A stretch of DNA of 64,000 bases from G958295645 sp965242735 (GCA_965242735.1 OZ251497.1:2170001-2234000), one strand, 5' to 3'; counted from the first letter of the stretch, positions 44,729 through 54,408 are shown. Translations and numbers: made by a program. The notes: generated from the letters alone by a model not told the origin.

Positions 44729-46153
44729 CTACGCCCGTTCCGGAGCCGGCACGGGGTCGCCCTCGCCGTCCGGCTCCCGGACCAGGGAATCGAAGCGGGT
44801 GTATTCCTTGTGGAAGAACAAGTCGACCGTGCCGGTGGGGCCGTTGCGCTGCTTCGAGACGATGAGCTCCGCCTTCCCTTCCAGCGAATTGCCGTCCTTG
44901 TCCTCCGGCCCTTCGTAGTACTCGGGGCGGTACAGGAAGAGGACCAGGTCGGCGTCCTGCTCGATGGACCCGCTGTCGCGAAGGTCGGACAGCTGCGGGC
45001 GGCGGTTCACGCGCTGCTCCGGCGCGCGGCTCAGCTGGCTCAGCGCGACGACCGGCACTTCGATCTCCCTGGCCAGCCCCTTGAGTCCCCTGGAGATCTC
45101 GCTGATCTCCTGCACGCGCCCGTCGTTCCGCCCCGTCGCCGAAGCCGACATCAGCTGCATGTAGTCCACCACGACCAAGCCGAGCTCGGACTCCGACTTG
45201 AGGCGCCGCGCCTTGGCCTTCATCTCCAGCACGTTCGACGCCGCCGAGTCGTCGATCCAGATGGGCGCCGTGTTGAGCCGGCCCGCCGCCATCGCGAGCC
45301 GCCGGTGATCCTCGGGCGAGAGCGAGCCCCGGCGCAGCTTCTGCGCGTCCACGCTGCCCTCGGAGCACAGAAAGCGCTGCACCAGCTGCTCCTTCGCCAT
45401 CTCCAAACTGAAGATCGCCACCGGCACGCCCTGGTTGAGGGCCACGCGGTGCGAGACGTTGAGCGCCCACGACGTCTTGCCCATGGACGGGCGGCCCGCG
45501 ACCACGACGAGATCGCCCGGCTGCAGCCCCGTCGTCATCCGGTCCACGTCGGCGAACCCCGTCGGCAGCCCCGACACGCCCCCCGCCTCCTGCAGCTTCT
45601 CGATGCGCTCGAACATCGGCCACAGGATTTCCTTGATCCAGACGAAGCCGGTCTGGTCGCGCGACTGCGAGACGGCGAAGATGCGGTGCTCCGCCTGGTC
45701 GAGCACTTCCTTGGCGGTCGCCTCGCCGGGGTCGTGCACGTCCTGGACGATCTGGTTGGCCGCCTCGAGCAGCCGGCGCAGCAACGCCTTCTCGCGAACG
45801 ATGCGGGCGTGGTACTCGATGTTGGCGGCGGTGGGGACGGCGTCCAGCAGCGACGCCAAGTACTCCAGGCCGCCGGCGTTCTCGAGGTCCCCTTGGGTCT
45901 TGAGCTCCTCGGAGACCGTGATCACGTCGAGCACGCTGCCCCGCTCGAACAGGCGGGTCATGGCGCGGAAGAGCCGGCGGTGCGCCTCGCGGAAGAACAT
46001 GGAGGCGTCGAGCGATTCGAGCGCGCGCGGCGTCGCGGTCGGGTCGATCAGCATGCCGCCCAGGACCGACGCCTCGGCCGCGGGCGCGAACGGAGGCTCC
46101 CGGTCGAACCGCGACGCGTTCTGCTCGGACGGAACCGGCGGCGCCTCGCTCAC
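44729..46153 (-). CDS. dnaB: Replicative DNA helicase DnaB
   Basis: 474 residues from a GTG start overlapping the glycosylase gene by 4 bp. The DnaB N-terminal domain (about 20-125, AAEASVLGGMLIDP) and RecA-like helicase core are complete: Walker A AGRPSMGKTS, EMAKEQLVQRFL, Walker B LVVVDYMQLMS, LSRAPEQRVNRRPQLSDLRDSGSIEQDAD and the arginine-finger region at the C-terminus. It unwinds DNA ahead of the fork as a hexamer. Confidence 0.97.
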   Translation of the reverse strand: MSEAPPVPSEQNASRFDREPPFAPAAEASVLGGMLIDPTATPRALESLDASMFFREAHRRLFRAMTRLFERGSVLDVITVSEELKTQGDLENAGGLEYLASLLDAVPTAANIEYHARIVREKALLRRLLEAANQIVQDVHDPGEATAKEVLDQAEHRIFAVSQSRDQTGFVWIKEILWPMFERIEKLQEAGGVSGLPTGFADVDRMTTGLQPGDLVVVAGRPSMGKTSWALNVSHRVALNQGVPVAIFSLEMAKEQLVQRFLCSEGSVDAQKLRRGSLSPEDHRRLAMAAGRLNTAPIWIDDSAASNVLEMKAKARRLKSESELGLVVVDYMQLMSASATGRNDGRVQEISEISRGLKGLAREIEVPVVALSQLSRAPEQRVNRRPQLSDLRDSGSIEQDADLVLFLYRPEYYEGPEDKDGNSLEGKAELIVSKQRNGPTGTVDLFFHKEYTRFDSLVREPDGEGDPVPAPERA

Positions 46154-47058
46154 GCCGACCGCTCTCCGTTCAGCTGCCCGCGCAGGAGCTGAAGGTCGTC
46201 CCACGCGCGCCGACTCCATCCCGGATTGCGCAGCAGAGCCGCCGGATGATAAGTGACGACCAGCGGCGCGCCGGCGTAGCGGTGCACCCGGCCGCGCAGC
46301 TTGCCCAGGGCCGCCGCCGACCCGGTGAGCTGCTTGGCCGCGAAGGCCCCGACCGCCAGCACGGCCCGCGGAGCGACCAGTTCGATTTGCCGCTGGAGGA
46401 AGGGCGCGCACGCCTCGATTTCCTCGGGCATGGGATTGCGGTTCCCCGGGGGACGGCACTTGAGCAGGTTGCAGATGTACGCCGATTCCGCGCGCGAGAG
46501 GCCGACCGACGCGAGCATCAGGTCGAGGAGCTTGCCGGCTTGGCCGACGAAGGGGATGCCGGTGGCGTCTTCGTCCGCGCCGGGCGCCTCGCCGACCACG
46601 ACCAGGCGCGCCTTCGGCGGGCCGTCCGCGAAGACCACGTGCTTGCGCCCCTCGGCCAAGCGGCACCGCGTGCAGGCCAACGCCATTTCGCGCAGCTCGT
46701 CGTGGCCGGCCGCCGCGGCGCGCTCGGGAAGGTCGTCCTTGGCGGGGGCGGCGCGCTCGGGGAAGTCGCCGCTGGCAGGCGCGCCAGCCTGAATGCGCCC
46801 GGCGGCCGCCCGATCAGGCCCGGCACCAGCCAGATCGCGTCCAGCGGCCGCCCGAACCTGCCCGCGACCCCCGCGTGTCGTCTCCGCCGCCGGCCGCCCA
46901 TCCTCCGAACGGCCCCGCGCCGCCCGGCCGCCCCCACCAGCCGCCGCCGCAGCCGCAACAAGCTCCGTCGCCGTCATCGCGGACGCCACGATCTCCGGCT
47001 CGCCCAGCTCGCGCCGCTGCGCGAGATGCGCCGCCAAGCGCTCGGCGGCGTCCGTCAA
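46150..47058 (-). CDS. Type 4 uracil-DNA glycosylase (Fe-S)
   Basis: About 302 residues if translation begins at the TTG at 47058, which overlaps the coaBC stop. Residues about 120-302 are a family-4 UDG: LVVVGEAPGADEDATGIPFVGQAGKLLD, NLLKCRPPGNRNP and VVTYHPAALLRNP. The four cluster cysteines are visible at 129, 132, 201 and 217. It removes uracil from DNA in base-excision repair. The first 115 residues are an Ala/Gly/Arg-rich region of low complexity. Confidence 0.9.
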   Translation of the reverse strand: MTDAAERLAAHLAQRRELGEPEIVASAMTATELVAAAAAAGGGGRAARGRSEDGRPAAETTRGGRGQVRAAAGRDLAGAGPDRAAAGRIQAGAPASGDFPERAAPAKDDLPERAAAAGHDELREMALACTRCRLAEGRKHVVFADGPPKARLVVVGEAPGADEDATGIPFVGQAGKLLDLMLASVGLSRAESAYICNLLKCRPPGNRNPMPEEIEACAPFLQRQIELVAPRAVLAVGAFAAKQLTGSAAALGKLRGRVHRYAGAPLVVTYHPAALLRNPGWSRRAWDDLQLLRGQLNGERSA

Positions 47059-48308
47059 CGCTCCAGCCTCGCCGCGATCCAGTCCATGATCTCCTCGGCC
47101 AGGGCGTCCTTGGACATGAGCGGCAGCGCCCGCGGCTCGCGCCCCGGCTCGACGAGGACCGCCCGGTTCGCGGCGGCGCCGGGGCCCTCGCCCTCCCGCC
47201 CCGCCCGGTTGGCCACCACCAAGTCGAACCCCTTGCCCGCCAGCTTGGCCTTCGCGCCCGCCGCGACGTCCGACGTCTCCAGCGCGAAGCCCACCGACAA
47301 GCTGCCCGGCCGCATGAGCGCGCGCGACTCCAGGGCGACGTCTGGATTGGCCGCCAGCTTCGCCTGCATCGCCTTGCCGGCCACGTCCTTCTTGATCTTC
47401 TCGCGAGAGACCGGCTCGGGCCGATAGTCCGAAACCGCGGCCGCGTGCACGGCAACGTCCAAAGACCCCGCCCGCTCCGTCACCGCCGCGTGCATCTCGC
47501 GCGCCGTCTCGACCCGCACCACCTCCGCGCCCCACGGCGGCGGCAAGCTGGACGGGCCCGAGACCACCACGACCCCGGCGCCCCGCCGCCACGCCGCCGA
47601 AGCCAAGGCGTACCCCATCCTGCCCGAGGACCGGTTGCCCAGGTGGCGAACCGGGTCCCAGGGCTCCCACGTCGGTCCGGCCGTCACGAGCACGGACGCC
47701 CCGGCCAACGCCGACTTCGGCGCCAGGGCGCGTCCCATCGCCTCCACGATCGCGGCGGGCTCCGCCATGCGCCCCGCCCCGCTCCCCTCGCCGGCGCCCA
47801 GCCGCCCCTCGACCGGTCCCACCCTCGCGTAGCCGAACACGTCCTCGAGGCGCGCCAGGTTGGCCCGCGTCGCGGGGTGGCCGTACATCGCGTCGTTCAT
47901 GGCGGGCGCCACGACGACCGGGACCCGCGCGCCGAGCAGCACGGCGCCGAGCAGGTCGCCCGCTTGACCGGTCGCGGCGCGCGCCAGCAGGTTCGCCGTG
48001 GCAGGCGCGACGCAAACGCAGTCCGCCCAGCGGGCCAAGTCCAAGTGCAGCGCCCCGTCCGCGCCGACGCCGAGCACGGACTGCTTCGGCCTGCGGCCCG
48101 TGACGCCGGCGAACGAGAGAGGCCCGACGAATTCGGCGGCCGCGGGCGTCAGGACCACGTCCACGGCCGCCCCGAGCAGGGTCAGGTCGCGGGCCACCTG
48201 CACCGCCTTGTACGCGGCGATGCTGCCGGACACGCCCAGCACGACCTTCTTGTCCTTCCAAGGCCGGCGCGGTTCGCGGGCGTCCGGGGCCGCCGGGCGC
48301 GGCGTCAA
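47055..48308 (-). CDS. coaBC: Bifunctional phosphopantothenoylcysteine decarboxylase / phosphopantothenate-cysteine ligase
   Basis: 417 residues. The N-terminal flavoprotein half (about 18-200) has VVLGVSGSIAAYKAV, the active-site ADCVCVAPATANLLA region and the decarboxylase motif APAMNDAMYGHP. The C-terminal ligase half (about 205-417) has VTAGPTWEPWDPVRHLGNRSSGRMGYALA and AAVSDYRP. Together they run two steps of coenzyme A synthesis. It is 10 bp downstream of rpoZ and overlaps the glycosylase gene by 4 bp. Confidence 0.96.
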   Translation of the reverse strand: MTPRPAAPDAREPRRPWKDKKVVLGVSGSIAAYKAVQVARDLTLLGAAVDVVLTPAAAEFVGPLSFAGVTGRRPKQSVLGVGADGALHLDLARWADCVCVAPATANLLARAATGQAGDLLGAVLLGARVPVVVAPAMNDAMYGHPATRANLARLEDVFGYARVGPVEGRLGAGEGSGAGRMAEPAAIVEAMGRALAPKSALAGASVLVTAGPTWEPWDPVRHLGNRSSGRMGYALASAAWRRGAGVVVVSGPSSLPPPWGAEVVRVETAREMHAAVTERAGSLDVAVHAAAVSDYRPEPVSREKIKKDVAGKAMQAKLAANPDVALESRALMRPGSLSVGFALETSDVAAGAKAKLAGKGFDLVVANRAGREGEGPGAAANRAVLVEPGREPRALPLMSKDALAEEIMDWIAARLER

Positions 48309-48318
48309 GGCGCTACCG

Positions 48319-48531
48319 CTACAAAGTTTCCGCCGGCTTGCGCTCGACCAAGGTGTAGCCGATGGCCCCGGACGTGATGGCTTCGAGGGCGCGCGTGGTC
48401 AGCTTCTTCTGGTCGCCGAGCGGCTCGCTGGGAAGCTTGTTGAGCTCGCCGGCGTACTTGGCCGCGACGAGCACGCCCTGGTACTTGCTCTGGTTGTGCT
48501 CGGCGACTTCGTGGGGGGTGTAGACTCTCAT
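48319..48531 (-). CDS. rpoZ: RNA polymerase omega subunit
   Basis: 70 residues: MRVYTPHEVAEHNQSKYQGVLVAAKYA then KKLTTRALEAITSGAIGYTLVE. Short omega subunits of this type occur directly after gmk in many bacteria, as here (10 bp gap). It helps assemble and stabilise RNA polymerase. Confidence 0.92.
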   Translation of the reverse strand: MRVYTPHEVAEHNQSKYQGVLVAAKYAGELNKLPSEPLGDQKKLTTRALEAITSGAIGYTLVERKPAETL

Positions 48532-48541
48532 TGCTCTCGTC

Positions 48542-49303
48542 CTATTCCTGGATTTCTTGGCTGCTTGTCCGCCGCTTCTCCGCGTCCGCCTGCTCGGCCT
48601 CCGCCGCCTCCGTCTCCGTCGGCCCGCCGCCGACCCGCCGCAGCCGCGCGATCTCCGCTCGGGCGCCGTCGGCCAGACGCTCGCACAGCGCCCAAGCGTC
48701 CGGCTCCGTCTTGGCGCCTCCCTGTCCCGCCGCCGCTTCCGCCGCCGCCAGAACGTCGCCGACCGCTCCCTCCACGGACTCGTTGACGACGAACCCGCCG
48801 AAGCGCCCCGCGTCGCGCAGAGACTCGGCGCCGCCCAGCTCGCCCAGCGCCGTGGACAACCGCTCGGCAATCTCGCGGGGAGACTCCGTCCCTCGGCCGC
48901 GCAGCCGCCGAAGCCACCGCTCCGGCCCCGGCGGGAGGACAAAGATAATCACGGCGTCCAGCGACCGCGCCGCGACTTGGCGCGCGCCCTGCACGTCGAT
49001 GTCCAGCACGAGAACCGGCGCCGCGCGGCCCGGCCGCCCCTCGGACAGATTGCGAAGCGGCGTGCCGTAGCACTCGCCGTGCACCTGCGCCCATTCGGCG
49101 AATTCCCCCGCGCGCGCCATCTCCTCGAACTCCGGCCGCGACACGAAATGGTACTCCACGCCGTCGCGCTCGTCCGGCCTGGGTCGGCGCGTCGTGACGG
49201 ACACCGAGACCGCGAACCGCTCCGGATGCCGCCGCGCCAGACCCTGGGCGATCGTCGTCTTCCCCGCCCCCGACGGCCCGGCCAGCACCAGGAATTCGCT
49301 CAT
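48542..49303 (-). CDS. gmk: Guanylate kinase
   Basis: 253 residues. P-loop GPSGAGKTTI (about 9-18), the GMP-binding SVSVTTRRPRPDERDGVEYHFV and the VLVLDIDVQGARQV segment are typical. It phosphorylates GMP to GDP. About 50 residues at the C-terminus are beyond the usual length. The ATG overlaps the yicC stop by 4 bp, and rpoZ follows, the familiar yicC-gmk-rpoZ-coaBC order. Confidence 0.95.
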   Translation of the reverse strand: MSEFLVLAGPSGAGKTTIAQGLARRHPERFAVSVSVTTRRPRPDERDGVEYHFVSRPEFEEMARAGEFAEWAQVHGECYGTPLRNLSEGRPGRAAPVLVLDIDVQGARQVAARSLDAVIIFVLPPGPERWLRRLRGRGTESPREIAERLSTALGELGGAESLRDAGRFGGFVVNESVEGAVGDVLAAAEAAAGQGGAKTEPDAWALCERLADGARAEIARLRRVGGGPTETEAAEAEQADAEKRRTSSQEIQE

Positions 49304-50214
49304 TCGACGTTCTCCGCCTGCTCGCGCACGCGCTCGAGCTCCTCCTTGATCGCCACGACCGCCTCCGCCATCTCCGCGTCGTTGGCCTTCGCCCCGATCG
49401 TGTTCGCCTCCCGGCCCATCTCCTGCACCAGGAATTCCAGCCGCTTGCCCGCCGGCCGGCCTTCCTCCGAGTCCAGCGTCTCGCCGAACAATTCCACGTG
49501 CGAGCGCAAGCGAACGACTTCCTCCGCCACGTCCCACCGCGTCGCCAAGTACGCCACCTCCCGCGCCAGCCGCTCTTCGTCCACCTCCACGCCCTCGGCC
49601 AGCGCCCCGACGCGCTCGCGCAGCCGGTCGCGCTGGCGCACCAGCCGGGCCGGCGCCCGCCGCTCGATGCGGTCCACCGTCCCGGCGATGCTCGCGAGAC
49701 TGCGGCGCAGCGCGTCCTCCAGCCGCCGTCCCTCCGCCCCGCGCATGGCGCAGAGCTGCCCCAACGCGTCGTCCACGCACGCCGCGAAGTCGTCCGCCGA
49801 CGGCAGTTCTTCCGGGGCGCCCCGCTCGGTCCGCCACACGCCCGGCAGCCGGGCCACCGCGCTCGCGTCCAAGCGATCGTCCACGCCCAGATCGGCGCAC
49901 GTCCGCCGCAGCGCCTCCACGGCCCGGGCCACGCGCTCCCGGTCCAGCCTCGGCCCGTCGTCCGCGCCGTCCCCACCCGTCCCGCCGTCCCCGCCGGTCC
50001 CAGCGACGACCCGCGCCGCAAGCGAAACGCGGCCCCGCCCGAGCGCGGCCCGAATCCGGCCAGCGGCCACGCTCTCGAGGCTCTCCCACGCGGCGGGCAG
50101 CCGCAGGCTCGTGCTGAGGTGCCGGTGGTTGACGGTGCGCACGTCCACGCGCAGCAGCCGTCCCTCGCCCAGAGCGGATTCGGCCGCCCCGTAGCCCGTC
50201 ATGCTCCGGATCAC
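49300..50214 (-). CDS. yicC: YicC/YloC family endoribonuclease
   Basis: 304 residues. The hallmark start MIRSMTGYGAAES (from GTG) and the C-terminal KRLEFLVQEMGREANTIGAKANDAEM are those of YicC, an RNase reported to act on small RNAs and mRNAs. A Gly/Asp repeat (TGGDGGTGGDGADD) at about residues 73-86 is an insertion. The start codon and next codons lie in a 15-bp repeat copied four more times upstream. Confidence 0.93.
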   Translation of the reverse strand: MIRSMTGYGAAESALGEGRLLRVDVRTVNHRHLSTSLRLPAAWESLESVAAGRIRAALGRGRVSLAARVVAGTGGDGGTGGDGADDGPRLDRERVARAVEALRRTCADLGVDDRLDASAVARLPGVWRTERGAPEELPSADDFAACVDDALGQLCAMRGAEGRRLEDALRRSLASIAGTVDRIERRAPARLVRQRDRLRERVGALAEGVEVDEERLAREVAYLATRWDVAEEVVRLRSHVELFGETLDSEEGRPAGKRLEFLVQEMGREANTIGAKANDAEMAEAVVAIKEELERVREQAENVE

Positions 50215-50336
50215 GGCGCAGGGCTCCGAATCACGGCGACCTCCGAATCACGCCGCCGGCCTCGGCTGCGCGACGCCAGCGCGGCGCCGGTGACGCCCTC
50301 CCTCCGAGTCACGCCGTCGGCCTCCGAATCACGGCG
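50204..50336 (-). repeat. Five copies of a 15-bp unit containing the yicC start codon
   Basis: Copies lie at 50204-50218 (the real yicC start), 50224-50238, 50241-50255, 50302-50316 and 50322-50336. On the minus strand each reads CGSCGTGAYYCGGAG, so each copy carries GTG-AT(C/T)-CGG-AG. Confidence 0.85.
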
Positions 50337-50349
50337 GCCCTCGCGCCCG

Positions 50350-52386
50350 TCAGTTCCACAGCGTCCAACGCACCCCGTACAGCCCCCGCGTCCCCGGCAG
50401 CAGGCGCCCCGGCACGTCCTGGTTGGCGTCGCGCACGGTCAGGTTCTCCACGCTGATGAACACGTTGACCGACAGGATGCGCACCTGCACGCGAAGGTAC
50501 CAGTCCTGGTAGAAGGGAACGACCGGCGGCTCCGGCCCGTCCTCGCCCGCCTCGTCGCCCGCCTCCTGGCCGTCCTCCGCCCCCCGGACCGCAGGCACCG
50601 CCATCTCGGACCGGCCCCGGGCGCCCAGGTCCACCCACAGCTCGAAGTTCTCGGTCGGCAGGAAGACGCGGTGGAAGGAAAGCGCGGCGTCGTAAAGGTG
50701 GTCCGGAAAGTAGGGGACGGGAAGCGGGCGGGCGGCTAGGGAGTCTGTGGAGGAAACCGAATCCCCCGGAACCGGGGGGTCGTCGGGCGGAGCCGCGGGC
50801 AGGGCGTCCCAGCGCTGCACTTGGGCGCGCAGGTAAAAGCCCCGAGGCCAGAGGGGAACGCGGCCCGCGAACTCCCAGCCGCGGCGACGAGGCTGGGCGG
50901 CCGCCAGACCGTCGCGGTCGAACGGCAGCCGGGTGGGCCGCACCGAGTCCGCCTCGACCGACAGGCGCGCGACCGAGAGCTGGCCGTTCCAGCGGGCCAA
51001 GGCGGCCCCGAAGCGGCTCCGCGACCGCTGCACGAAGCGCCCCGGCGGCGCGTGGTCGCTTCCGCCGCCGACTCCCGTGTCCCCCGGCGCGCCCGCCGAG
51101 TCGCCCGGAACCGGCGCCTGGGCCGCCGCGCCCAACGCCGCCGACCGCCGGCCGTCCCCGATCTCCGCGAAGAGCGTCAGGAACGAGACCGGGTCCGCCC
51201 ACGCCCGCGCGTCGTAGCCCGCCCCCGTCTCGCCGTCCCAGCTCTCCCGCCAGCCCCGCAGGCTCGCGCCGCCCCAGCGCGGATGCGCCGCCGACACGTC
51301 CGCCGACAGCTCGCGCCCCGCCACGCCCGCGCCGTCGTTCAGACGCAGCGCCCCGCGCCCCCACAGCCAGTCCGTCCCTCCGGCAAGCCGCGCCCCGTAC
51401 TGCCGCCGCGAGACCGGCCCGGCGACCGCGCCCGCCCGCGCGCCCCCCGCCGCCGAGTCCGCAGACGGGTCCAAGGCCGCCCCGGTCGCCCACGCCTCGG
51501 CCAGCAGCCCGGCGGCCGGCGCCCAGACGCCCTGCACCGTCCAGTCGGTCCGGTCCGCGCCCACGCCCGGCGCCTCGGCCGGCGCCGAGAGCTCCGACGA
51601 CACGCGCCGGTACTCGAAGCGCAGCCCCGCGCGGTCGCCCCGGTGGAGGCTGTAGCGGAACCATCCCCCGGTCACGGCCCCCGCCTCCTCGGCCCCTCGG
51701 GCGTCGATCCGCTCGATCGCCAGCGCCGCCTTCCCGCGCACCACCCGCGGAAACGAGAACGTGCCCCGCAGCAAGTTCGTGTCCAGGTCGCCCGTCCCCG
51801 CTTCGATCAGCGCGTAGGGCCGGGCGTCGGAATGGGCGAGCCGGAACAGATGCACGTCCAGGCCGCTGCCGCGCCGAATCGCCCGCACCCTCTCCAGCCC
51901 CGACAGCGCCACCCGCGACAGGTCCGGCGCCGCCCCGTCCAGCGGCAGGTGCTCCACGCCGTCGTAGTACAGCCGAAGGCCGCCCCCCGCGACCCCGACC
52001 GGCACGGCCGTGGCGGAGGCCCCGAAGTCGCCGCTCCGCAACGAAAGGACGCCCGGCACCTGCGCGAGCAGATCGAGCAGCGTGTGGCCGCGCGCGCCCA
52101 AGAGCGCGTTCCGGTCCCATTCCCAGACGCCGGGCGCCCCGCGCGCAGGCCCGATGTCGTCCAGCGACGGGAGCACGGGCGGAGGCGGCAACGTGTCGAC
52201 GGCCGCGGAGTCCGGCGAGGGGACCGCCGCGCTGTCGGCGGCAACCGAGTCGGGCGGGAGGGTGTCGGCCGCGGGAGGCGGGCCGGCCGGGGGGTCCTGG
52301 GCCGCGGCTGGGGCGGCGGCGAGGACGAGGGCGAACGTTTGCCAGATTCGGGCTCGGGCGGGGGGCGCGAGTGTTCGCCGAAGCAC
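50350..52386 (-). CDS. TonB-dependent receptor-like outer-membrane protein
   Basis: 678 residues from a GTG at 52386, which gives a good signal peptide (WQTFALVLAAAPAAAQ). A Pro/Asp-rich linker precedes a plug-like domain (about 85-190): HTLLDLLAQVPGVLSLRSGDFGASATAVPVG, LRLYYDGVEHLPLDGAAPDLSRVALSGLERVRAIR. The remainder is a beta-barrel (GWFRYSLHRGDRAGLRFEYRR and similar) ending YGVRWTLWN. No clear TonB box is seen, and the plug lacks the usual glycine-rich loop. It may be a receptor that no longer needs TonB. The start is uncertain because upstream DNA is repetitive. Confidence 0.72.
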   Translation of the reverse strand: MLRRTLAPPARARIWQTFALVLAAAPAAAQDPPAGPPPAADTLPPDSVAADSAAVPSPDSAAVDTLPPPPVLPSLDDIGPARGAPGVWEWDRNALLGARGHTLLDLLAQVPGVLSLRSGDFGASATAVPVGVAGGGLRLYYDGVEHLPLDGAAPDLSRVALSGLERVRAIRRGSGLDVHLFRLAHSDARPYALIEAGTGDLDTNLLRGTFSFPRVVRGKAALAIERIDARGAEEAGAVTGGWFRYSLHRGDRAGLRFEYRRVSSELSAPAEAPGVGADRTDWTVQGVWAPAAGLLAEAWATGAALDPSADSAAGGARAGAVAGPVSRRQYGARLAGGTDWLWGRGALRLNDGAGVAGRELSADVSAAHPRWGGASLRGWRESWDGETGAGYDARAWADPVSFLTLFAEIGDGRRSAALGAAAQAPVPGDSAGAPGDTGVGGGSDHAPPGRFVQRSRSRFGAALARWNGQLSVARLSVEADSVRPTRLPFDRDGLAAAQPRRRGWEFAGRVPLWPRGFYLRAQVQRWDALPAAPPDDPPVPGDSVSSTDSLAARPLPVPYFPDHLYDAALSFHRVFLPTENFELWVDLGARGRSEMAVPAVRGAEDGQEAGDEAGEDGPEPPVVPFYQDWYLRVQVRILSVNVFISVENLTVRDANQDVPGRLLPGTRGLYGVRWTLWN

Positions 52387-52677
52387 CGGACGGCGGGCTT
52401 GGCTTCGTCGAGCCGAGGCGCGTGCGAGAAGAGCGGGCGGGCCAACGCGCTGAAGTCCTGGGTCGCGCAGCCCGCTTCGGCGGACCGAGGCGCGGCCGGA
52501 CAAGGCCGGCAGGCCGGCGCCCCGAAGTTCTGGGCGGCGCGTCTGCCCTTGCCGGGGCGGGCCGTGCGCGGGACAGGGGGCCGACCCGCCGGCGCGTCGC
52601 AGTCCAGGGCGGCGAGCTCCGCTTCGCCCGGGGCGGCCGGCCTGCCCCGAGACCGAGGCGCGCGTCGCCGGCACCGT
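52387..52677. repeat. Degenerate 73-77-bp repeats between pepA and the receptor gene
   Basis: About four degenerate units can be aligned by GCTT and CTT ends at about 52400, 52477, 52550 and 52624, with (G/C)AAGTCCTGGG, (G/C)GAAGTTCTGGGC and GCAGTCCAGGG cores. They fill the 291-bp gap. The longest upstream reading frame of the receptor gene runs through them, but it encodes Arg/Pro-rich repeats unlikely to be part of the protein. Confidence 0.6.
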
Positions 52678-54408
52678 TCAGCGCGTCCGTTCGGCGGCGG
52701 CGGGCGGCGGGCCGCCGGAGGACGCCGGGCCGTCGGACCCTGGGGCCGCGGCCGCTCGCGCTCGGGCGGAACCGGCCGCTCGCATCCGCACCCACTCCAG
52801 CAGCAGTCGGCAGGGCGTGCCCGCCGGGCCGTCCTTCAAGTACGGCTTGCCGGTCTTGCCGTAGGCCGTGCCCGCCACGTCCAGGTGCGCCCACGGCACG
52901 TCGCCGACGAACTCCGCCAGGAAACACGCCGCCGTGATCGCTCCCGCCTGGCGTCCCCCGACGTTCTTGAGATCGGCCACTTGGCTGTCGAGCTGCTTGC
53001 GGTACGGGGGGTCGAGCGGAAGCCGCCATGCGGGCTGTCCGGCCGCGCCGCCCGCCCGGGACAGCTCGCGCAGCAACGGGGCGTCGTTGCCCAACAAGCC
53101 GGAGCGATGGCTGCCCAGCGCGACCACGCAGGCGCCCGTCAGCGTCGCGCAGTCCACCATGGCGGCGGGCCGCCACTGCCGCGCGTAGTCGAGCGCGTCG
53201 GCGAGAATGAGGCGGCCCTCGGCGTCCGTGTTGATCACTTCGACCGTCTTGCCCGCCCGCGTCGTCACCACGTCGCCCGGCTTCGTGGCCGACCCGCCCA
53301 GCAGGTTCTCCGAGCTGGGAACGACGCCCACCACGTTGACCGGCAGCCCCAGACGCCCGATCGTCTGCATGGCGCCCAGCACGGCCGCCCCGCCGGACAT
53401 GTCGTACTTCATGTCCTCCATGCCCTTGGCGGGCTTGATCGAAATCCCCCCCGCGTCGAAGGTCAGGCCCTTGCCCACCAGCACGAGCGGCGCCTCGTCC
53501 GCCGGACCGCCCGTGTGCCGCAGAACGATCAGCCGCGGCTCCTCGTTGGATCCGCGCGCGACCGACAGCAGCGCCCCCATGCGCTCCGCCTCCATCTCGC
53601 CGGGGCCGAGAACGCGGCAAGCCAGCCCCGCGTCGTCCGCCACGCGCTCGGCCGCCTCCGCCAGCGCCGCCGGCGTGAGCACGTTCCCCGGCCGGGCCTG
53701 CAACGTGCGCGCCAAGTTCTCGCCCTCCGCGAACTCCCGGCCCGTGCGCACGGCCTCTCGCCCCGCGTGCGTTCGCCCGGCTCCCGCCAGGACCGCGGCA
53801 TCGACCCCAGGCCACGCCTCGCCGCTCGCTTCCGCCGACGCCAGCTCGGCAAAGCGCCAGGAGCCCAGGACCAGTCCCTCGGCCAGCCCTTGCCAAAGCG
53901 CGGCGGCGGGGTCGGCGGCAGCGGCCGTCACACCCGCGTCGCCGGCCCGCGCCGCCGAGCTGGGTGCGCCGCCGTCCCCCACCAAATGGTCCGCCACCAC
54001 CGCCAGCGACCGCGCCCGGCGCTCCTCCGCCGCCCGCGCCGCCCGTCCGCCGAGCTCCCGCATCCTCTCGGCGCAGAGGCCGGCGCGCGGTCCGACCCCG
54101 CAGAACAAGATGCGCCGAGGCCCGTCGGCGGCTTTCGCGTACGCGAGCACGGACTCCCCTTCTTCCGCCGCAAAGTCGCCCGTCGCCAGAGCGGCGCGCA
54201 ACGCGTCTCGGGCCGGCTGCAACGCTTCGCCCGTCGCGCGAACCATGGCCTCCAGCGCCGCCGCGCCTTCCTCGGACAGGGCGCGGGCAAGCGAGACGTC
54301 CGAGGACTCCTCCCCGCCGGCCGGCTCGTCCTCGTCCTGGGCGACCGCCACGACGACGAGCGGAGCCCGCAGCGGCTCGTCCGCCCCGGCGGTCGTCGTC
54401 AGCCGCAT
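52678..54408 (-). CDS. pepA: Leucyl aminopeptidase (M17)
   Basis: 576 residues. The C-terminal M17 domain has both metal sites: VGKGLTFDAGGISIKPAKGMEDMKYDMSGGAAV and VINTDAEGRLILADAL, plus DLKNVGGRQAGAITAACFL. It removes N-terminal residues from peptides and can bind DNA in some bacteria. The ATG at 54408 follows GGGGG; an upstream TTG would add seven residues. The C-terminal 35 residues are Ala/Pro/Gly-rich and repetitive, continuing into the repeat tract beyond. Confidence 0.95.
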   Translation of the reverse strand: MRLTTTAGADEPLRAPLVVVAVAQDEDEPAGGEESSDVSLARALSEEGAAALEAMVRATGEALQPARDALRAALATGDFAAEEGESVLAYAKAADGPRRILFCGVGPRAGLCAERMRELGGRAARAAEERRARSLAVVADHLVGDGGAPSSAARAGDAGVTAAAADPAAALWQGLAEGLVLGSWRFAELASAEASGEAWPGVDAAVLAGAGRTHAGREAVRTGREFAEGENLARTLQARPGNVLTPAALAEAAERVADDAGLACRVLGPGEMEAERMGALLSVARGSNEEPRLIVLRHTGGPADEAPLVLVGKGLTFDAGGISIKPAKGMEDMKYDMSGGAAVLGAMQTIGRLGLPVNVVGVVPSSENLLGGSATKPGDVVTTRAGKTVEVINTDAEGRLILADALDYARQWRPAAMVDCATLTGACVVALGSHRSGLLGNDAPLLRELSRAGGAAGQPAWRLPLDPPYRKQLDSQVADLKNVGGRQAGAITAACFLAEFVGDVPWAHLDVAGTAYGKTGKPYLKDGPAGTPCRLLLEWVRMRAAGSARARAAAAPGSDGPASSGGPPPAAAERTR

